DNA of 64,000 nucleotides, from positions 3,256 to 67,255 of the forward strand of contig LFSP01000049.1 of assembly GCA_001513145.1 (NCBI GenBank), written 5' to 3'. Below are positions 8,991 through 19,075 of this stretch, one piece after another. The notes beneath the pieces were generated by a model, which saw only the letters and a program-made list of their open reading frames with translations, was not told the DNA's origin and did no database searches. A program made the translations under genes and the position numbers. Position 1 is the stretch's first letter. The number at the start of each line of letters is the position of its first letter. This stretch comes from Clostridia bacterium DTU025 (GTDB lineage Bacteria > Bacillota > DTU025).

Positions 8991-10595
8991 GTGGATGGAG
9001 GGGGAAGGTACATGTCCAGAAGGTTGCTGCTCGCCGTGGTGGCGACACTCTTGGTGTCGCTGGTGGCGCTGCCGGCCACAGGAGTGATGCAGTCTCCACA
9101 GAAAGGCGGGATTCTCAGGATCGCCGCAACCACGATCCAGCAGTTGGATCCCTACAAGACGGCTGCGAACGATGAGACCAACGTGATCGGGCTGGTTTTC
9201 GACCCGCTCGTGATCATCGGCAAGGACGGTTTCGAGGCAAAGCCCCACCTGGCGGAGAGCTGGGAGAGGCCTGACGACTACACCTGGATATTCCACCTGC
9301 GTAAGGGCGTCTACTTCCAGGAGGGCAACGCGGTGTTCCCCAAGGGCGCCCGCAGGGAAGTCACCGCCGATGACGTGGTGTACTCCATCAACCGCTTCAT
9401 GAACGTCAGCACGGCCTTCACCATCGGCGAAGTGGACGAAGTGAAGGCCCTCGACAGGTACACCGTGCAGATCACCACCCCCGTGCCCAACCCGTTCCTG
9501 GTGGATGACCCCAACCGTCTGGCGTCTGTGGGCATCGTGCCGAAAGAGGCCGTGGAGAAGCTGGGGGAGGACGGGTTCGCAATGAACCCCATCGGGTCAG
9601 GGCCATTCATACTGAAGAGCTTCGCCCCGGATCAGAGCGTGGTGCTGGAGCGCAACCCTGACTACTGGCTGCCTGTGTATCTGGATGGCGTGGAGTTCGT
9701 GGTGATCCCCGACCCCACGGTTCAGACCATGGCCCTGACCGCAGGCGAGGTTGACGTGGTTCCTTACATCTTCAACGTCGACGCCATGGCAACGCTGTCG
9801 CGGAACCCCAGGCTGCAGATGCTGAGCAGGGGCGGCTCGTATCGTGGAATCGGGTTCAACGTGACCACCCCTCCGTTCGATGAGTTCGCGGTGCGCGACG
9901 CCATCAGCAAGGCCGTGGACATCGATGCGGCGTTCAACGCCGTGGTGGCGCCCCATGGCGAGCGCGCCTATGGGCAGTGCCCGCCCTGGGTGCCGCACGG
10001 CTACGACCCGTCGCTGAAGGAGATATGGAAGTACGACCCGAAGGAGGCCGTGGAGATCCTCAATGCGGCCGGCTTCAGGGACACCAACGGCGACGGCATC
10101 CTGGACCGCAACGGCCAGCCGCTGAAGGTGGAGATCAAGACCACCCCCGGCTCGCAGATACGTGTGCTGACCATCCTCGCTACGCAGCTGAGGCAGATCG
10201 GCATAGACGCCTCCGTGCTGCAGCAGGACGTGGCTGTGTGGGCCGATGACGTCATCAACGGCAACACCGGCGTGTTCTTCGACCTCAGCTTCGCCGGTGC
10301 CACCGGCCTGCACTCGCTGTTCCACTCAAGCGTGATCGGCATGACCAACGGCCATTACTACTCCAACCCGGAGGTCGACTCCTTGCTTGACCAGGCCCTG
10401 TCGACCACCGATCCTGAGGCGATCGCAAGCAACTGGAAGCAGGCGCAGCGGAAGATCATGGAGGACAGGGCGGCGCTGCCTCTCTACTTCGAGTGGGCGT
10501 ACGCCATCGTCAGCGACAAGGTCCACGACTTCGTGCCTGCCTGGGGCGGTCTGCATCTGGTATCGTTGGAGAACAACGTGTGGCTATCAAGGTGA
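8991..10595 (+). CDS. ABC transporter substrate-binding protein, peptide (DppA/OppA) family
   Basis: SBP_bac_5 features: LDPYKTAANDETNVIGLVFDPLV, WIFHLRKGVYFQEG, signal peptide (likely start ATG 9012). Confidence 0.93.
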   Translation: MDGGGRYMSRRLLLAVVATLLVSLVALPATGVMQSPQKGGILRIAATTIQQLDPYKTAANDETNVIGLVFDPLVIIGKDGFEAKPHLAESWERPDDYTWIFHLRKGVYFQEGNAVFPKGARREVTADDVVYSINRFMNVSTAFTIGEVDEVKALDRYTVQITTPVPNPFLVDDPNRLASVGIVPKEAVEKLGEDGFAMNPIGSGPFILKSFAPDQSVVLERNPDYWLPVYLDGVEFVVIPDPTVQTMALTAGEVDVVPYIFNVDAMATLSRNPRLQMLSRGGSYRGIGFNVTTPPFDEFAVRDAISKAVDIDAAFNAVVAPHGERAYGQCPPWVPHGYDPSLKEIWKYDPKEAVEILNAAGFRDTNGDGILDRNGQPLKVEIKTTPGSQIRVLTILATQLRQIGIDASVLQQDVAVWADDVINGNTGVFFDLSFAGATGLHSLFHSSVIGMTNGHYYSNPEVDSLLDQALSTTDPEAIASNWKQAQRKIMEDRAALPLYFEWAYAIVSDKVHDFVPAWGGLHLVSLENNVWLSR

Positions 10596-10660
10596 CGCCG
10601 CTCGGGGCTTGCCGCTTGCCTCACGCGGGGTGAGCTAGCCACCTGGTATGCCACCGGGAA

Positions 10661-10685
10661 GGGGGCCGGCTCGACGCCGGCCCCC
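10661..10685. other. intercistronic hairpin between SBP and permease genes
   Basis: GGGGGCCGGC-TCGAC-GCCGGCCCCC, perfect 10-bp arms, no T tract. Confidence 0.6.
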
Positions 10686-10716
10686 TCCGGCGGGCTAGAA
10701 GGGGAGATGCACTGAC

Positions 10717-11664
10717 TTGACTGGATACATCGTTCGCAGGCTCCTCACCACCATTCCTGTGCTCCTGGGCATCACCTTCATAGTGTTCGCCATGGTGAGC
10801 CTGGCGCCGGGGGACGCCATCAGCCTCATGCTGGGCTCGGAAACGGCGAACGTGGCCAATGTAGAGCGCCTGCGCCGGGAGCTGGGGCTTGATCTGCCTT
10901 GGTACGAACAGTACCTGAGGTACATGAAGGGGCTCCTCACTGGCGACATGGGACGGTCCATAACCTACAAGCGGCCGGTGGTGGACATGATACGCGAGCG
11001 CTTCAACAACACGCTGATCCTGGCCGCAAGCTCCACTCTATTCGCACTCGTCATATCTCTTCCGCTGGGCATCGCGGCGGCGTACCAAAGGCGCAGCTGG
11101 ATCGACTACGGCGCTAGCACCCTGGCGATGCTGGGGGTGTCGCTGCCCAGCTTCTACCTGGGCCTCCTGCTGATCATCGTGTTCGGACTCAACCTGGGCT
11201 GGCTTCCCATACGGGGGATGGCTTCCCGCAGCGCCAGCCTGGGCACGTACATCAGGCACCTGATACTGCCGTCCGTGACTTTGGGCAGCGGCCTTGCTGG
11301 CATACTCACGAGGCTCACGCGCTCGTCGGTGCTGGAGGCGCTGTCGCAGGATTACGTGAGGACCGCCAGGGCCAAGGGCGTTGGCGAGCGCAAGGTGCTT
11401 TACAAGCACGCCCTCAGGAACGCGCTGCTTCCCGTGACCACCACCTTCGGCCTGCAGTTCGGCGGGCTGTTGGGGGGAGCTGCGATCATCGAGACCATCT
11501 TCTCCTGGCCCGGCGTGGGGATGCTGGCAGTGAACGCGGTGAAACAGAGGGATATCCCGCTGATACAAGGCACGACGCTGGTGTTCGCTCTAGGCTTCGT
11601 GCTGGTGACTTTGGTGGTGGACATCTTGTACGTAGCAATAGATCCGAGGATCCGCTATGAGTAG
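10717..11664 (+). CDS. peptide ABC transporter permease (DppB-like)
   Basis: MTGYIVRRLLTTIPVLLGITFIVF; EAA loop ARAKGVGERKVLYKHALRNALLP. Confidence 0.95.
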   Translation: MTGYIVRRLLTTIPVLLGITFIVFAMVSLAPGDAISLMLGSETANVANVERLRRELGLDLPWYEQYLRYMKGLLTGDMGRSITYKRPVVDMIRERFNNTLILAASSTLFALVISLPLGIAAAYQRRSWIDYGASTLAMLGVSLPSFYLGLLLIIVFGLNLGWLPIRGMASRSASLGTYIRHLILPSVTLGSGLAGILTRLTRSSVLEALSQDYVRTARAKGVGERKVLYKHALRNALLPVTTTFGLQFGGLLGGAAIIETIFSWPGVGMLAVNAVKQRDIPLIQGTTLVFALGFVLVTLVVDILYVAIDPRIRYE

Positions 11665-12544
11665 GGATATGAGCAGGGAAGAGAAGACCGCCAGATCCGA
11701 GCTGGCGCATCTGGTAAAGGTGTTCCTCAGGCACCGGCTGGGCGTTGTCGGGCTGGTGATGCTGAGTTGTTTCGTTCTTGCCGCGGTGTTCGCCCCGGTG
11801 GTGGCCCCCTACGACCCGCTGGAGATGGACCTGTTGAACCCCTTCGCACCTCCGGGCTCTCCGGGGCACCTTCTGGGCACCGATAACTACGGGCGCGACA
11901 TCCTTTCGCGTCTGATTCACGGCTCCAGGATATCGCTGCTCATAGGCATCGTGGCCGTGACCATAGCGGCCGTGCTGGGCTCGTGCCTGGGGCTGTTGGC
12001 AGGCTACTACGGAGGATGGGTGGACGCGCTGGTGATGCGCCTAGTTGAGGTGTTCTACGCGTTCCCCTTCCTGATACTTGTCATCGGCGTCATGGCCGTG
12101 CTTGGGCCGAGCATCTACAACGTCATGATCGTGCTGGGTGTGGTGAGCTGGCCGCTTTACGCGAGGCTGGTTAGGGCGCAGGTGATGGCGCTGAAGTCGG
12201 AAGATTTCGTCAAGGCGGCGACGGCTATGGGGCTGTCAGATGCCAGGATCATGTTCAGGCACATCCTGCCCAACGTGCTGACGCCGGTGATAGTATCGGC
12301 CACGCTGGGCATTCCTGGGGCCATACTCTCGTCGGCAGCCCTGGGATTCCTGGGCTTCGGCGTGCAGCCACCGTGGCCCGAATGGGGCGCCATGGTGAGC
12401 GAGGCCAAGGACTTCATGCTTATCGACTCCAACATGATTATCTGGCCAGGCATGTGCGTTTTCCTCGTTGTGCTCAGCTTCAATTTTGTCGGGGACGCCG
12501 TGCGCGACGCCTTGGACCCGCGCCTGGCCAAGCAGTTACACTGA
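11657..12544 (+). CDS. peptide ABC transporter permease (DppC-like)
   Basis: HLLGTDNYGRDILSRLIHGSRISL; EAA loop; overlaps dppB-like gene. Confidence 0.95.
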   Translation: MSRDMSREEKTARSELAHLVKVFLRHRLGVVGLVMLSCFVLAAVFAPVVAPYDPLEMDLLNPFAPPGSPGHLLGTDNYGRDILSRLIHGSRISLLIGIVAVTIAAVLGSCLGLLAGYYGGWVDALVMRLVEVFYAFPFLILVIGVMAVLGPSIYNVMIVLGVVSWPLYARLVRAQVMALKSEDFVKAATAMGLSDARIMFRHILPNVLTPVIVSATLGIPGAILSSAALGFLGFGVQPPWPEWGAMVSEAKDFMLIDSNMIIWPGMCVFLVVLSFNFVGDAVRDALDPRLAKQLH

Positions 12545-12557
12545 GGGAGGCTTCACG

Positions 12558-13985
12558 ATGAGCAGGTTTGACAAGATAGAGGAGCTCATTGATCGGGTGC
12601 CAGAGTACTCGGTGTTCGTCACCGTAGACGAGCTCTACGCCAGGGCAGCGCAGGTTGCGGCCAAGGCGCCGGAGCTGGCCGAGCTCCGCGTGGTGGGCAA
12701 GTCCACCAAGGGAAGCGACATCCCCATGCTGACTGTGGGGCGCGGCCCCGTGAGCATCCTGGTGTTCGCGTGCCCGCATCCCAACGAGCCCATCGGGGCG
12801 ATGATGACGTACTTCCTCATGGAGGAGCTTATCGAGAACCCGTTGCTGCGGGAGGGCCGCGCTTGGCACATACTGCCCTGCGTGGACCCTGACGGCACCA
12901 GGCTCAACGAGGGATGGTTCAAGGGCCCGTTCACCATAAGGAACTACGCCAAGGGATTCTACCGGCCGAAGCCCCAGGATCAGGTGGAGTGGACCTTCCC
13001 CATCACATACAAGACCCTGTCGTGGACGACGCCGAAGCCCGAGACGCAGGCGCTGATGGAGGCCATCCTCATGGCCAAGCCGGACGTGATGTACTCGCTT
13101 CACAACGCCGGGTTCGGCGGCGCCTACTACTACGTCTCGCACGAGCTTCCGGCCGAGTGCTACGAGGAGCTGCGGCGCATCCCTGTGGCGAGGGGAATCG
13201 AGCTTTCACTGGGCGAGCCGGAGATGCCGTGGGTTGAGGAGCTGAGCCCTGCGGTGTACAAGACCACCTCCACGGTGGACTCGTACGAATACTTCGCCAA
13301 GTTCGCGCCGGGCGACCCGGCGGAGTTCGTCGTGGCCGGCGCCGGCAGCACGGAGTGGGCGCAGTCACAGAGGGATTTGTTCAGCCTGGTCACGGAGGTG
13401 CCATACTTCACGTCTCCCAAGACCAGCGACCAGAATCCCGTGGCGCGGGCGCGGCGAGACGTGCTGCTTGAGGGGCTGGAGCGCTCGCGCGAGATCTACG
13501 GGCTGGTCAACGCCATGCTGGAGCGCACGAAAGGGAAGCTCGACGCCGGCGACGCGCCGCTTCTGTGGGAGGCGGTAGCCACCTTCGTCGACTCGGGCCT
13601 GAAGTCGCTGCCCAGCCAGGAGCGGTGGGCCCGGGAGACGCCCGGGATGGAAGCTCCGGCCACCGTGGCGCAGGAGGCCGACTCGCTGTACATCAGGGTC
13701 TTCTACCAGATGCTCATCGCGTCGATGCTGTCGAGGGCCATCAAGATGCAGCTGTCTGCGGAAGGGGCCGGAGGCGACGCCGAGAGTGGAGAAAACGCCG
13801 GTGATGCCGCGGGCGAGGGCGCAGCCTCGGAGCTGGCTGCCGTCGGGCGTGAGCTGGATGCTGCCATTGACGGCTGGGCGTCTGACATAGAAAGAAATCT
13901 CAGCTACGAGGTGGTGCCCATCAGGAACCTGGTGCAAGTGCAGTACGGGGCGCTGCTGGCGGTGCTGGAGTGCAGAGGGATGTGA
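12558..13985 (+). CDS. M14-family zinc carboxypeptidase-like protein, cytoplasmic
   Basis: [13 protein letters not shown] (HxxE), [32 protein letters not shown] before ATG 12558. Confidence 0.85.
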   Translation: MSRFDKIEELIDRVPEYSVFVTVDELYARAAQVAAKAPELAELRVVGKSTKGSDIPMLTVGRGPVSILVFACPHPNEPIGAMMTYFLMEELIENPLLREGRAWHILPCVDPDGTRLNEGWFKGPFTIRNYAKGFYRPKPQDQVEWTFPITYKTLSWTTPKPETQALMEAILMAKPDVMYSLHNAGFGGAYYYVSHELPAECYEELRRIPVARGIELSLGEPEMPWVEELSPAVYKTTSTVDSYEYFAKFAPGDPAEFVVAGAGSTEWAQSQRDLFSLVTEVPYFTSPKTSDQNPVARARRDVLLEGLERSREIYGLVNAMLERTKGKLDAGDAPLLWEAVATFVDSGLKSLPSQERWARETPGMEAPATVAQEADSLYIRVFYQMLIASMLSRAIKMQLSAEGAGGDAESGENAGDAAGEGAASELAAVGRELDAAIDGWASDIERNLSYEVVPIRNLVQVQYGALLAVLECRGM

Positions 13986-15055
13986 GGTGGCACCAAGTGC
14001 CTGGTAACCGGGAGCCGCTGCTTAGGGTGGAGGACCTCGTCACCAAGTTCGTCACTGAAGATGGCGTCGTCACGGCGGTGGACGGCGTGAGCTTCGAGAT
14101 ATACCCAGGCGAAACCCTGGGCATCGTGGGCGAGAGCGGGTCAGGCAAGAGCGTGACCAGCCTGTCGGTGATGAGGCTGATTCCGAACCCGCCGGGTAGG
14201 ATCGAGTCGGGGCGAGTGCTGTTCGGCGGGAGAGACCTGCTGGCCCTGAGCGAGCAGGAGATGCGAAAGATACGCGGCAACGACATAGCCATGATATTCC
14301 AGGAGCCTATGACCAGCCTCAACCCCGTGTTCACGGTGGGCGACCAGATAGCGGAGGCCATTCGGCTGCACCAGCACGCGGGGCCGAAGGAGGCCAGGGA
14401 GCTGGCCATCGAGATGCTGAGGAAGGTGGGGATACCCTGGCCGGAAAAGCGGGTTGACCAGTATCCCCACCAGATGAGCGGCGGCATGAGGCAGAGGGTG
14501 ATGATAGCCATGGCCATCTCCTGCAACCCGGCGCTGCTCATCGCGGATGAGCCCACCACGGCGCTGGATGTGACGATCCAGGCGCAGATTCTGGACCTCA
14601 TCAGGCAGCTCAGGGCCGAGAGGAACGCGTCCGTGATGCTGATCACCCATGACTTGGGCGTGATCGCAGAGATGGCCGATAGGGTGATCGTGATGTACGC
14701 GTCGCAGGTTGTGGAGACAGGCGATGTGGAGGCCATTTTCGAGCGGCCATTGCACCCGTATACCAGGGGCTTGCTGGATTCCGTGCCGAAGCTTCACGCA
14801 GACGCGGAGAGGCTGCATTCCATCGATGGAGTGGTGCCGTCGCCTTTCGAGACGCTGCCGGGCTGCAGGTTCGCGCCCAGGTGCCCGCTGGCTAGCGACG
14901 AGTGCGTGGACGGCGTGCCGGAGCTGCGGGATGTTGGCGGCGGCAGGCAGGTCAGATGCATCAAGGTGGATGCGGGAGCGGGCGCAGTAGCAGGAGCAGC
15001 AGCAGGCGCCGGAGCTGCGAAGGGAAAGGGGGCGGCGTCGGAATGGTCGGCGTGA
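13970..15055 (+). CDS. peptide ABC transporter ATP-binding protein (DppD-like)
   Basis: [18 protein letters not shown]-loop, [15 protein letters not shown]-terminal oligopeptide-ABC motif ([12 protein letters not shown]); start may be GTG 13982. Confidence 0.95.
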   Translation: MQRDVRWHQVPGNREPLLRVEDLVTKFVTEDGVVTAVDGVSFEIYPGETLGIVGESGSGKSVTSLSVMRLIPNPPGRIESGRVLFGGRDLLALSEQEMRKIRGNDIAMIFQEPMTSLNPVFTVGDQIAEAIRLHQHAGPKEARELAIEMLRKVGIPWPEKRVDQYPHQMSGGMRQRVMIAMAISCNPALLIADEPTTALDVTIQAQILDLIRQLRAERNASVMLITHDLGVIAEMADRVIVMYASQVVETGDVEAIFERPLHPYTRGLLDSVPKLHADAERLHSIDGVVPSPFETLPGCRFAPRCPLASDECVDGVPELRDVGGGRQVRCIKVDAGAGAVAGAAAGAGAAKGKGAASEWSA

Positions 15056-16155
15056 GCAGGCAGGGGCAGGCGGGAGCGCGGGCGCCGGCGCGGGCGCACG
15101 TGCAGCCGGATACGCGGGCCCAGGCAGAGGCCGCGGTGCAGGCCCGGACGCAGGCCGCAGTTGAGGTGCGAAAGCCCGCCCCGCTGCTGGTTGTGAAGGA
15201 CCTGGTGAAGCACTACCCGGTCACGCAGGGCATCCTCCGCAGGCGGCAGGTCGCGTCGGTGCGGGCCGTCGACGGCATTTCCTTCGAGGTGTATCAGGGC
15301 GAAACCCTGGGCCTCGTGGGTGAGAGCGGCTGCGGAAAGTCCACCACCGGCAGGGTGCTGATGAGGCTGGAGGAGCCCACGTCCGGCAAGGTGTGGTTCG
15401 ACGGCACAGACTGGTTTTCCCTGAGCCAGCGTGAGCTGAGGGCCAGGCGCCGCGAGATGCAGATAGTCTTCCAGGACCCGTTCTCCTCCCTGAACCCCAG
15501 GATGACGGTGGGCCAGATCCTCGGCGAGCCCATGTACATGCACGGCATCGCGCGAGGCGCGGAGCTGCAGCGCCGCATTGAGCACCTCCTGGAGGTTGTG
15601 GGGCTTGACCGCTCCCACGGCCGCAGGTACCCCCACGAGTTTTCAGGCGGACAGCGCCAGCGGATAGGCGTGGCCCGGGCGCTGGCGCTCAACCCGAAGC
15701 TCATCATCTTGGACGAGCCTGTGTCGGCGCTGGACGTTTCGGTGCAGGCCCAGGTGATCAACCTTCTCACCGACCTGCAGCGAGAGTTCGGCCTCACTTA
15801 CGTGTTCATAGCCCACGACCTCGCTGTGGTGAGGCACATCAGCGACCGCGTGGCCGTGATGTACCTGGGCAAGATCGTGGAGATGGCCGACAAGACGTCG
15901 CTCTACTCCAACCCTCTCCACCCTTACACCGAGGCACTGCTCTCGGCGGTGCCCATCCCCAACCCCAGGGGCAGGGCGGAGCGCAGGCGCATCATCCTTG
16001 AGGGCGACGTGCCCAGCCCGGTGGCGCCTCCGTCAGGGTGCCGGTTTCACACCCGCTGCCCCCTGGCGCGCGACGTATGCAAGAAGGAGACTCCGCCCAT
16101 GGTTGACGTGGGCGGCGGGCACCTGTGTGCCTGCTGGGTGCGGGCCGACGTGTAA
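15043..16155 (+). CDS. peptide ABC transporter ATP-binding protein (DppF-like)
   Basis: [49 protein letters not shown] 15043 preferred over 14902. Confidence 0.95.
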   Translation: MVGVSRQGQAGARAPARAHVQPDTRAQAEAAVQARTQAAVEVRKPAPLLVVKDLVKHYPVTQGILRRRQVASVRAVDGISFEVYQGETLGLVGESGCGKSTTGRVLMRLEEPTSGKVWFDGTDWFSLSQRELRARRREMQIVFQDPFSSLNPRMTVGQILGEPMYMHGIARGAELQRRIEHLLEVVGLDRSHGRRYPHEFSGGQRQRIGVARALALNPKLIILDEPVSALDVSVQAQVINLLTDLQREFGLTYVFIAHDLAVVRHISDRVAVMYLGKIVEMADKTSLYSNPLHPYTEALLSAVPIPNPRGRAERRRIILEGDVPSPVAPPSGCRFHTRCPLARDVCKKETPPMVDVGGGHLCACWVRADV

Positions 16156-16528
16156 ACCCGGGATGACGGATGCATGGACGTGTCGCGTCAGACCACATGA
16201 TACAGCTGCGGCTGCCCATGCGAACGCCGCAACCGCCGCGCGTTTGGTGCGCCGTTTGAAGCCGTTTGAAGCGGAAGCCTCATGCTGATGGGCTACCCAG
16301 CGGGGTGACGACATTACAATTCGCAGAGGCATTGCTGATGAAATCGACCCTTAGAGTCCATACATAGTTGAATAATCAACACAAAGCCGGCACCGCGCCG
16401 CCACGCGGAAAGCCGGCCCTTTCTCTCCATCGAAGACGCCCAGCTCAGCGCGCCACCGCTGACCAACCAGAAATCGGCATGTCACCCCGCGGCGCCCCCA
16501 GACCCGTCTCCAAAGACCATTATGCAGG

Positions 16529-16591
16529 TTTCGTTACGAAAGACAGACCTTTACCCCAGAATTATGACGAAAGGCACCCCGTTTCGTTACG
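16529..16591. repeat. 11-bp direct repeat GTTTCGTTACG (16528-16538, 16581-16591), first copy in palindrome TTTCG-TTA-CGAAA
   Basis: Read directly in sequence. Confidence 0.6.
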
Positions 16592-16670
16592 GACTCACCA
16601 CTTCGAGCTAGCCCGCCCTGGCGAAAACGCTTCGTTCCACACTCAGGGGCAGATGCAGTAGACACCATAA

Positions 16671-16697
16671 CAGCCCCGCCTACACGTGCGGGGCTGT
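16671..16697. terminator. hairpin in convergent intergenic region
   Basis: CAGCCCCGC-ctacacgt-GCGGGGCTG; no strong T tract either side. Confidence 0.5.
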
Positions 16698-16733
16698 CTC
16701 GTGCGTTGACCCGTTCCTACTCGACGCACAGGG

Positions 16734-17117
16734 CTACTTCGCCTTCTCCAGCGCGTTCTCGATGGACTTCAAGTACGCCTTCATCGTCACCGTGGCGCCG
16801 CTGATCACGTCCACCTGAAGCGTCTGCCGCTCGATCACCGACTTCATGGTCTGCTCCGTCCACTCAGGCTTCGGAAACATGACGTCCTTGGTCACTCGGA
16901 TGTCGCTGACCCTGCCCGACTCCACCTTCACCTGGACCTCATTGGTCCACCGCCCCGCCCTGTGGGCGCCGGTGTAAACCCCGTCCTTCAGGCGCGAGAA
17001 GTCGATGGCCCCGACCTGCACGTTCTTGCCGGCAGAAAGGCCAGCTGTGAGCAACGCGATGGCCGCCACCACCAGCACCGCGATGCCCGCCAGGGCATAG
17101 ATGATCACCTTGGGCAC
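16734..17117 (-). CDS. membrane-anchored FMN-binding domain protein
   Basis: N-terminal TM, DGVYTGAHRAGRW, DVISGATVTMKAY (flavinylation-type [DN]xxSGAT motif). Confidence 0.88.
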   Translation of the reverse strand: MPKVIIYALAGIAVLVVAAIALLTAGLSAGKNVQVGAIDFSRLKDGVYTGAHRAGRWTNEVQVKVESGRVSDIRVTKDVMFPKPEWTEQTMKSVIERQTLQVDVISGATVTMKAYLKSIENALEKAK

Positions 17118-17144
17118 GATACCGCCTTCTTTCTGGCTAGCTTC

Positions 17145-18191
17145 CTAGAATGTGCGCACCTGGGCCCCGCCCGCCACGACAAGCCGCGGCAAGAGGCTTC
17201 GGGATGCCCATATGCTGAGGTTTTCGTCGATCAGCACGGCTCCGACGATGTCGTGCTGAGCAAGGTAAGTTATGCCCAGGTCAAGGCCTGCCACGAACGC
17301 CAGAGTCGACAGCGCGTCAGCCTGCATCGAGCTTTCCGCCACCACCGTGACGCTCACCAGTCCTGAGCTCGCAGGGTACCCAGTTCGGGGATCTAGGATA
17401 TGGCACCTGCAGACGCCCAGCCCATCCACGAAGAACCGCTCGTAGTCGCCGGACGTCACCACCGACACGCCGCTTGCCTGAACCGCCGCGATGAGCTCTC
17501 CAGACGCCCTCGGATGCCTGATCCCCACCTGCCACGGCGAACCGTCAGGACGTCCTCCCACAGTGGCCACGTTCCCTCCGATGTTGGTGAAGGCGCTCCT
17601 CACGCCCGCGTGCCGCAGCTCCGCCGCGAACGCGTCAGCGGCGTAGCCTTTGGCCACGCCGCCAAGGTCTATAGACTGCCCCGGCCTCCGCAGTCTCGCC
17701 CGGCCGCGTAGAGGGTCCAGCTCCACATCTGCGTAGTCCACAAGCTGAAGGCAGCGGCGGATCTCGTCTTCGTCGGGGATCGCCGCGATCGACGCGGCGC
17801 GATGCCAGCCGTCGGCTCCGCTTCCGGCGCCGTCGACCTCTCCGCCACTCCCCGCGCCTTCCGCTAGCTGGCGCGTGGCCACAGCCCAAAGGTCCACCAG
17901 CGGGCCAACCGTCACGTCGAAGAGCCGTTCGCACGAGCGCGAAAGCTCCGTGGAAAACTTCAGCACCGCGAACACCTCCGGGCCCACGGCGGCGTCCGAA
18001 GCCCCCGCAAGGCGGTTCACGGTGCTGATCTCGCTTTCAGGCACGAATCGGCTCATCACGGCTTCCAGCTCTGTGGCGCGCCACACGACGACTTCCAGAG
18101 CCCGTCTGGCGTTGGGCCCGAAGGCCCTGTGCGTCATGACGGTTCCCATGCCCTCGTGGGTGCGTTCCGCGTATCCTGCGTCAATGCCCAT
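17145..18191 (-). CDS. FAD:protein FMN transferase (ApbE family)
   Basis: SIDLGGVAKGYAAD, NIGGNVATVGGRPDG, VVTSGDYERFF, HILDPRTGYPA, ADALSTLAFVAG. Confidence 0.93.
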   Translation of the reverse strand: MGIDAGYAERTHEGMGTVMTHRAFGPNARRALEVVVWRATELEAVMSRFVPESEISTVNRLAGASDAAVGPEVFAVLKFSTELSRSCERLFDVTVGPLVDLWAVATRQLAEGAGSGGEVDGAGSGADGWHRAASIAAIPDEDEIRRCLQLVDYADVELDPLRGRARLRRPGQSIDLGGVAKGYAADAFAAELRHAGVRSAFTNIGGNVATVGGRPDGSPWQVGIRHPRASGELIAAVQASGVSVVTSGDYERFFVDGLGVCRCHILDPRTGYPASSGLVSVTVVAESSMQADALSTLAFVAGLDLGITYLAQHDIVGAVLIDENLSIWASRSLLPRLVVAGGAQVRTF

Positions 18192-18238
18192 GTGGCCAAC
18201 CCCCGTCGGGCGGCGTTCAGTCTCCGGAGACCGTAAGG

Positions 18239-19075
18239 CTATGCCGTCGTCCGCGCCTGCTCGAGGCAGCGCTTCATGTAATCCAGGCTCTCGCGGGCGA
18301 TGGTTATCGGGTCGGGCCTATAATCGAACACCTCCACCGACACGTAGCCCGTGTAGCCCACGTCCAACAGGGCCTTCATGATGGGCACGAAGTCCACGTC
18401 GCCGGTGCCGGGCCCGCGCATGTTGGCGTCGTTGGCGTGGAAGTGGCTGAAGAAGCCCGCCATATCGCGGATTATCTCCGCTGGAGACTGGGGTTCCGCG
18501 CACATGCTCTTGACGTCCAGCATCATCCCGATTCCGGGATGATTCACGCGCTGCACGATAGACCGCACCTCTGCCGCAGTGTTCATGATGTTGGTCATGC
18601 TTGCCGGCAGCGGCTCCAGGCAGAACTTGACGCCGCGCTCCACGGCCCTGTCACCGACTCGCCTCAGGCTGGCATCAAGCAGCGCCGCGGCTTCCTCAGG
18701 GTCCATGCCCTGAGGGATGCTGCGCTGATTGGGTGAGCCGAAGGTCAACACGGAGCCCGGCCCGGCCACGTCGGCACACATGTCCACTAGGGCCACCAGG
18801 TAATCAACGGTGCGCGCCCGCACCTTGGGATCCAACGACAGCAGCTGGAGGCCTTCCGGCTTCACCAGCAGCCAGTGGACGCCGCAGATCGCCAGCCCCT
18901 CATCGGCGGCGGTGCGCCAGATGTTGGCGCGGGCGTCTGCATCCAGGGTTCGCACGTCGTCGCAGAAGGTGAACGGTGCGATCTCTATCCCGTCATACCC
19001 CGCTGCCCGCACGGCGGCACACGTATCGCCCCAGGTCCAGCCCTCGAACATCTCATTGCACGTCGCGAACTTCAT
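18239..19075 (-). CDS. sugar phosphate isomerase/epimerase (xylose isomerase-like TIM barrel)
   Basis: AAGYDGIEIAPF, GVKFCLEPLP, MMLDVKSMCA, FHANDANMRGPGTGDVDF; ATG 19075 preferred over longer ORF. Confidence 0.88.
   Translation of the reverse strand: MKFATCNEMFEGWTWGDTCAAVRAAGYDGIEIAPFTFCDDVRTLDADARANIWRTAADEGLAICGVHWLLVKPEGLQLLSLDPKVRARTVDYLVALVDMCADVAGPGSVLTFGSPNQRSIPQGMDPEEAAALLDASLRRVGDRAVERGVKFCLEPLPASMTNIMNTAAEVRSIVQRVNHPGIGMMLDVKSMCAEPQSPAEIIRDMAGFFSHFHANDANMRGPGTGDVDFVPIMKALLDVGYTGYVSVEVFDYRPDPITIARESLDYMKRCLEQARTTA

Noticed and set aside
9597-10325. 242-aa minus-strand ORF
   Set aside because: Shadow of the peptide SBP gene.
16528-16591. CRISPR-like direct repeats
   Set aside because: Only two 11-bp copies; no array, spacer regularity or cas genes in the window.
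16368-16661. 97-aa plus-strand ORF in the convergent intergenic region
   Set aside because: No RBS, no recognisable domain, contains the direct repeats; treated as noncoding.
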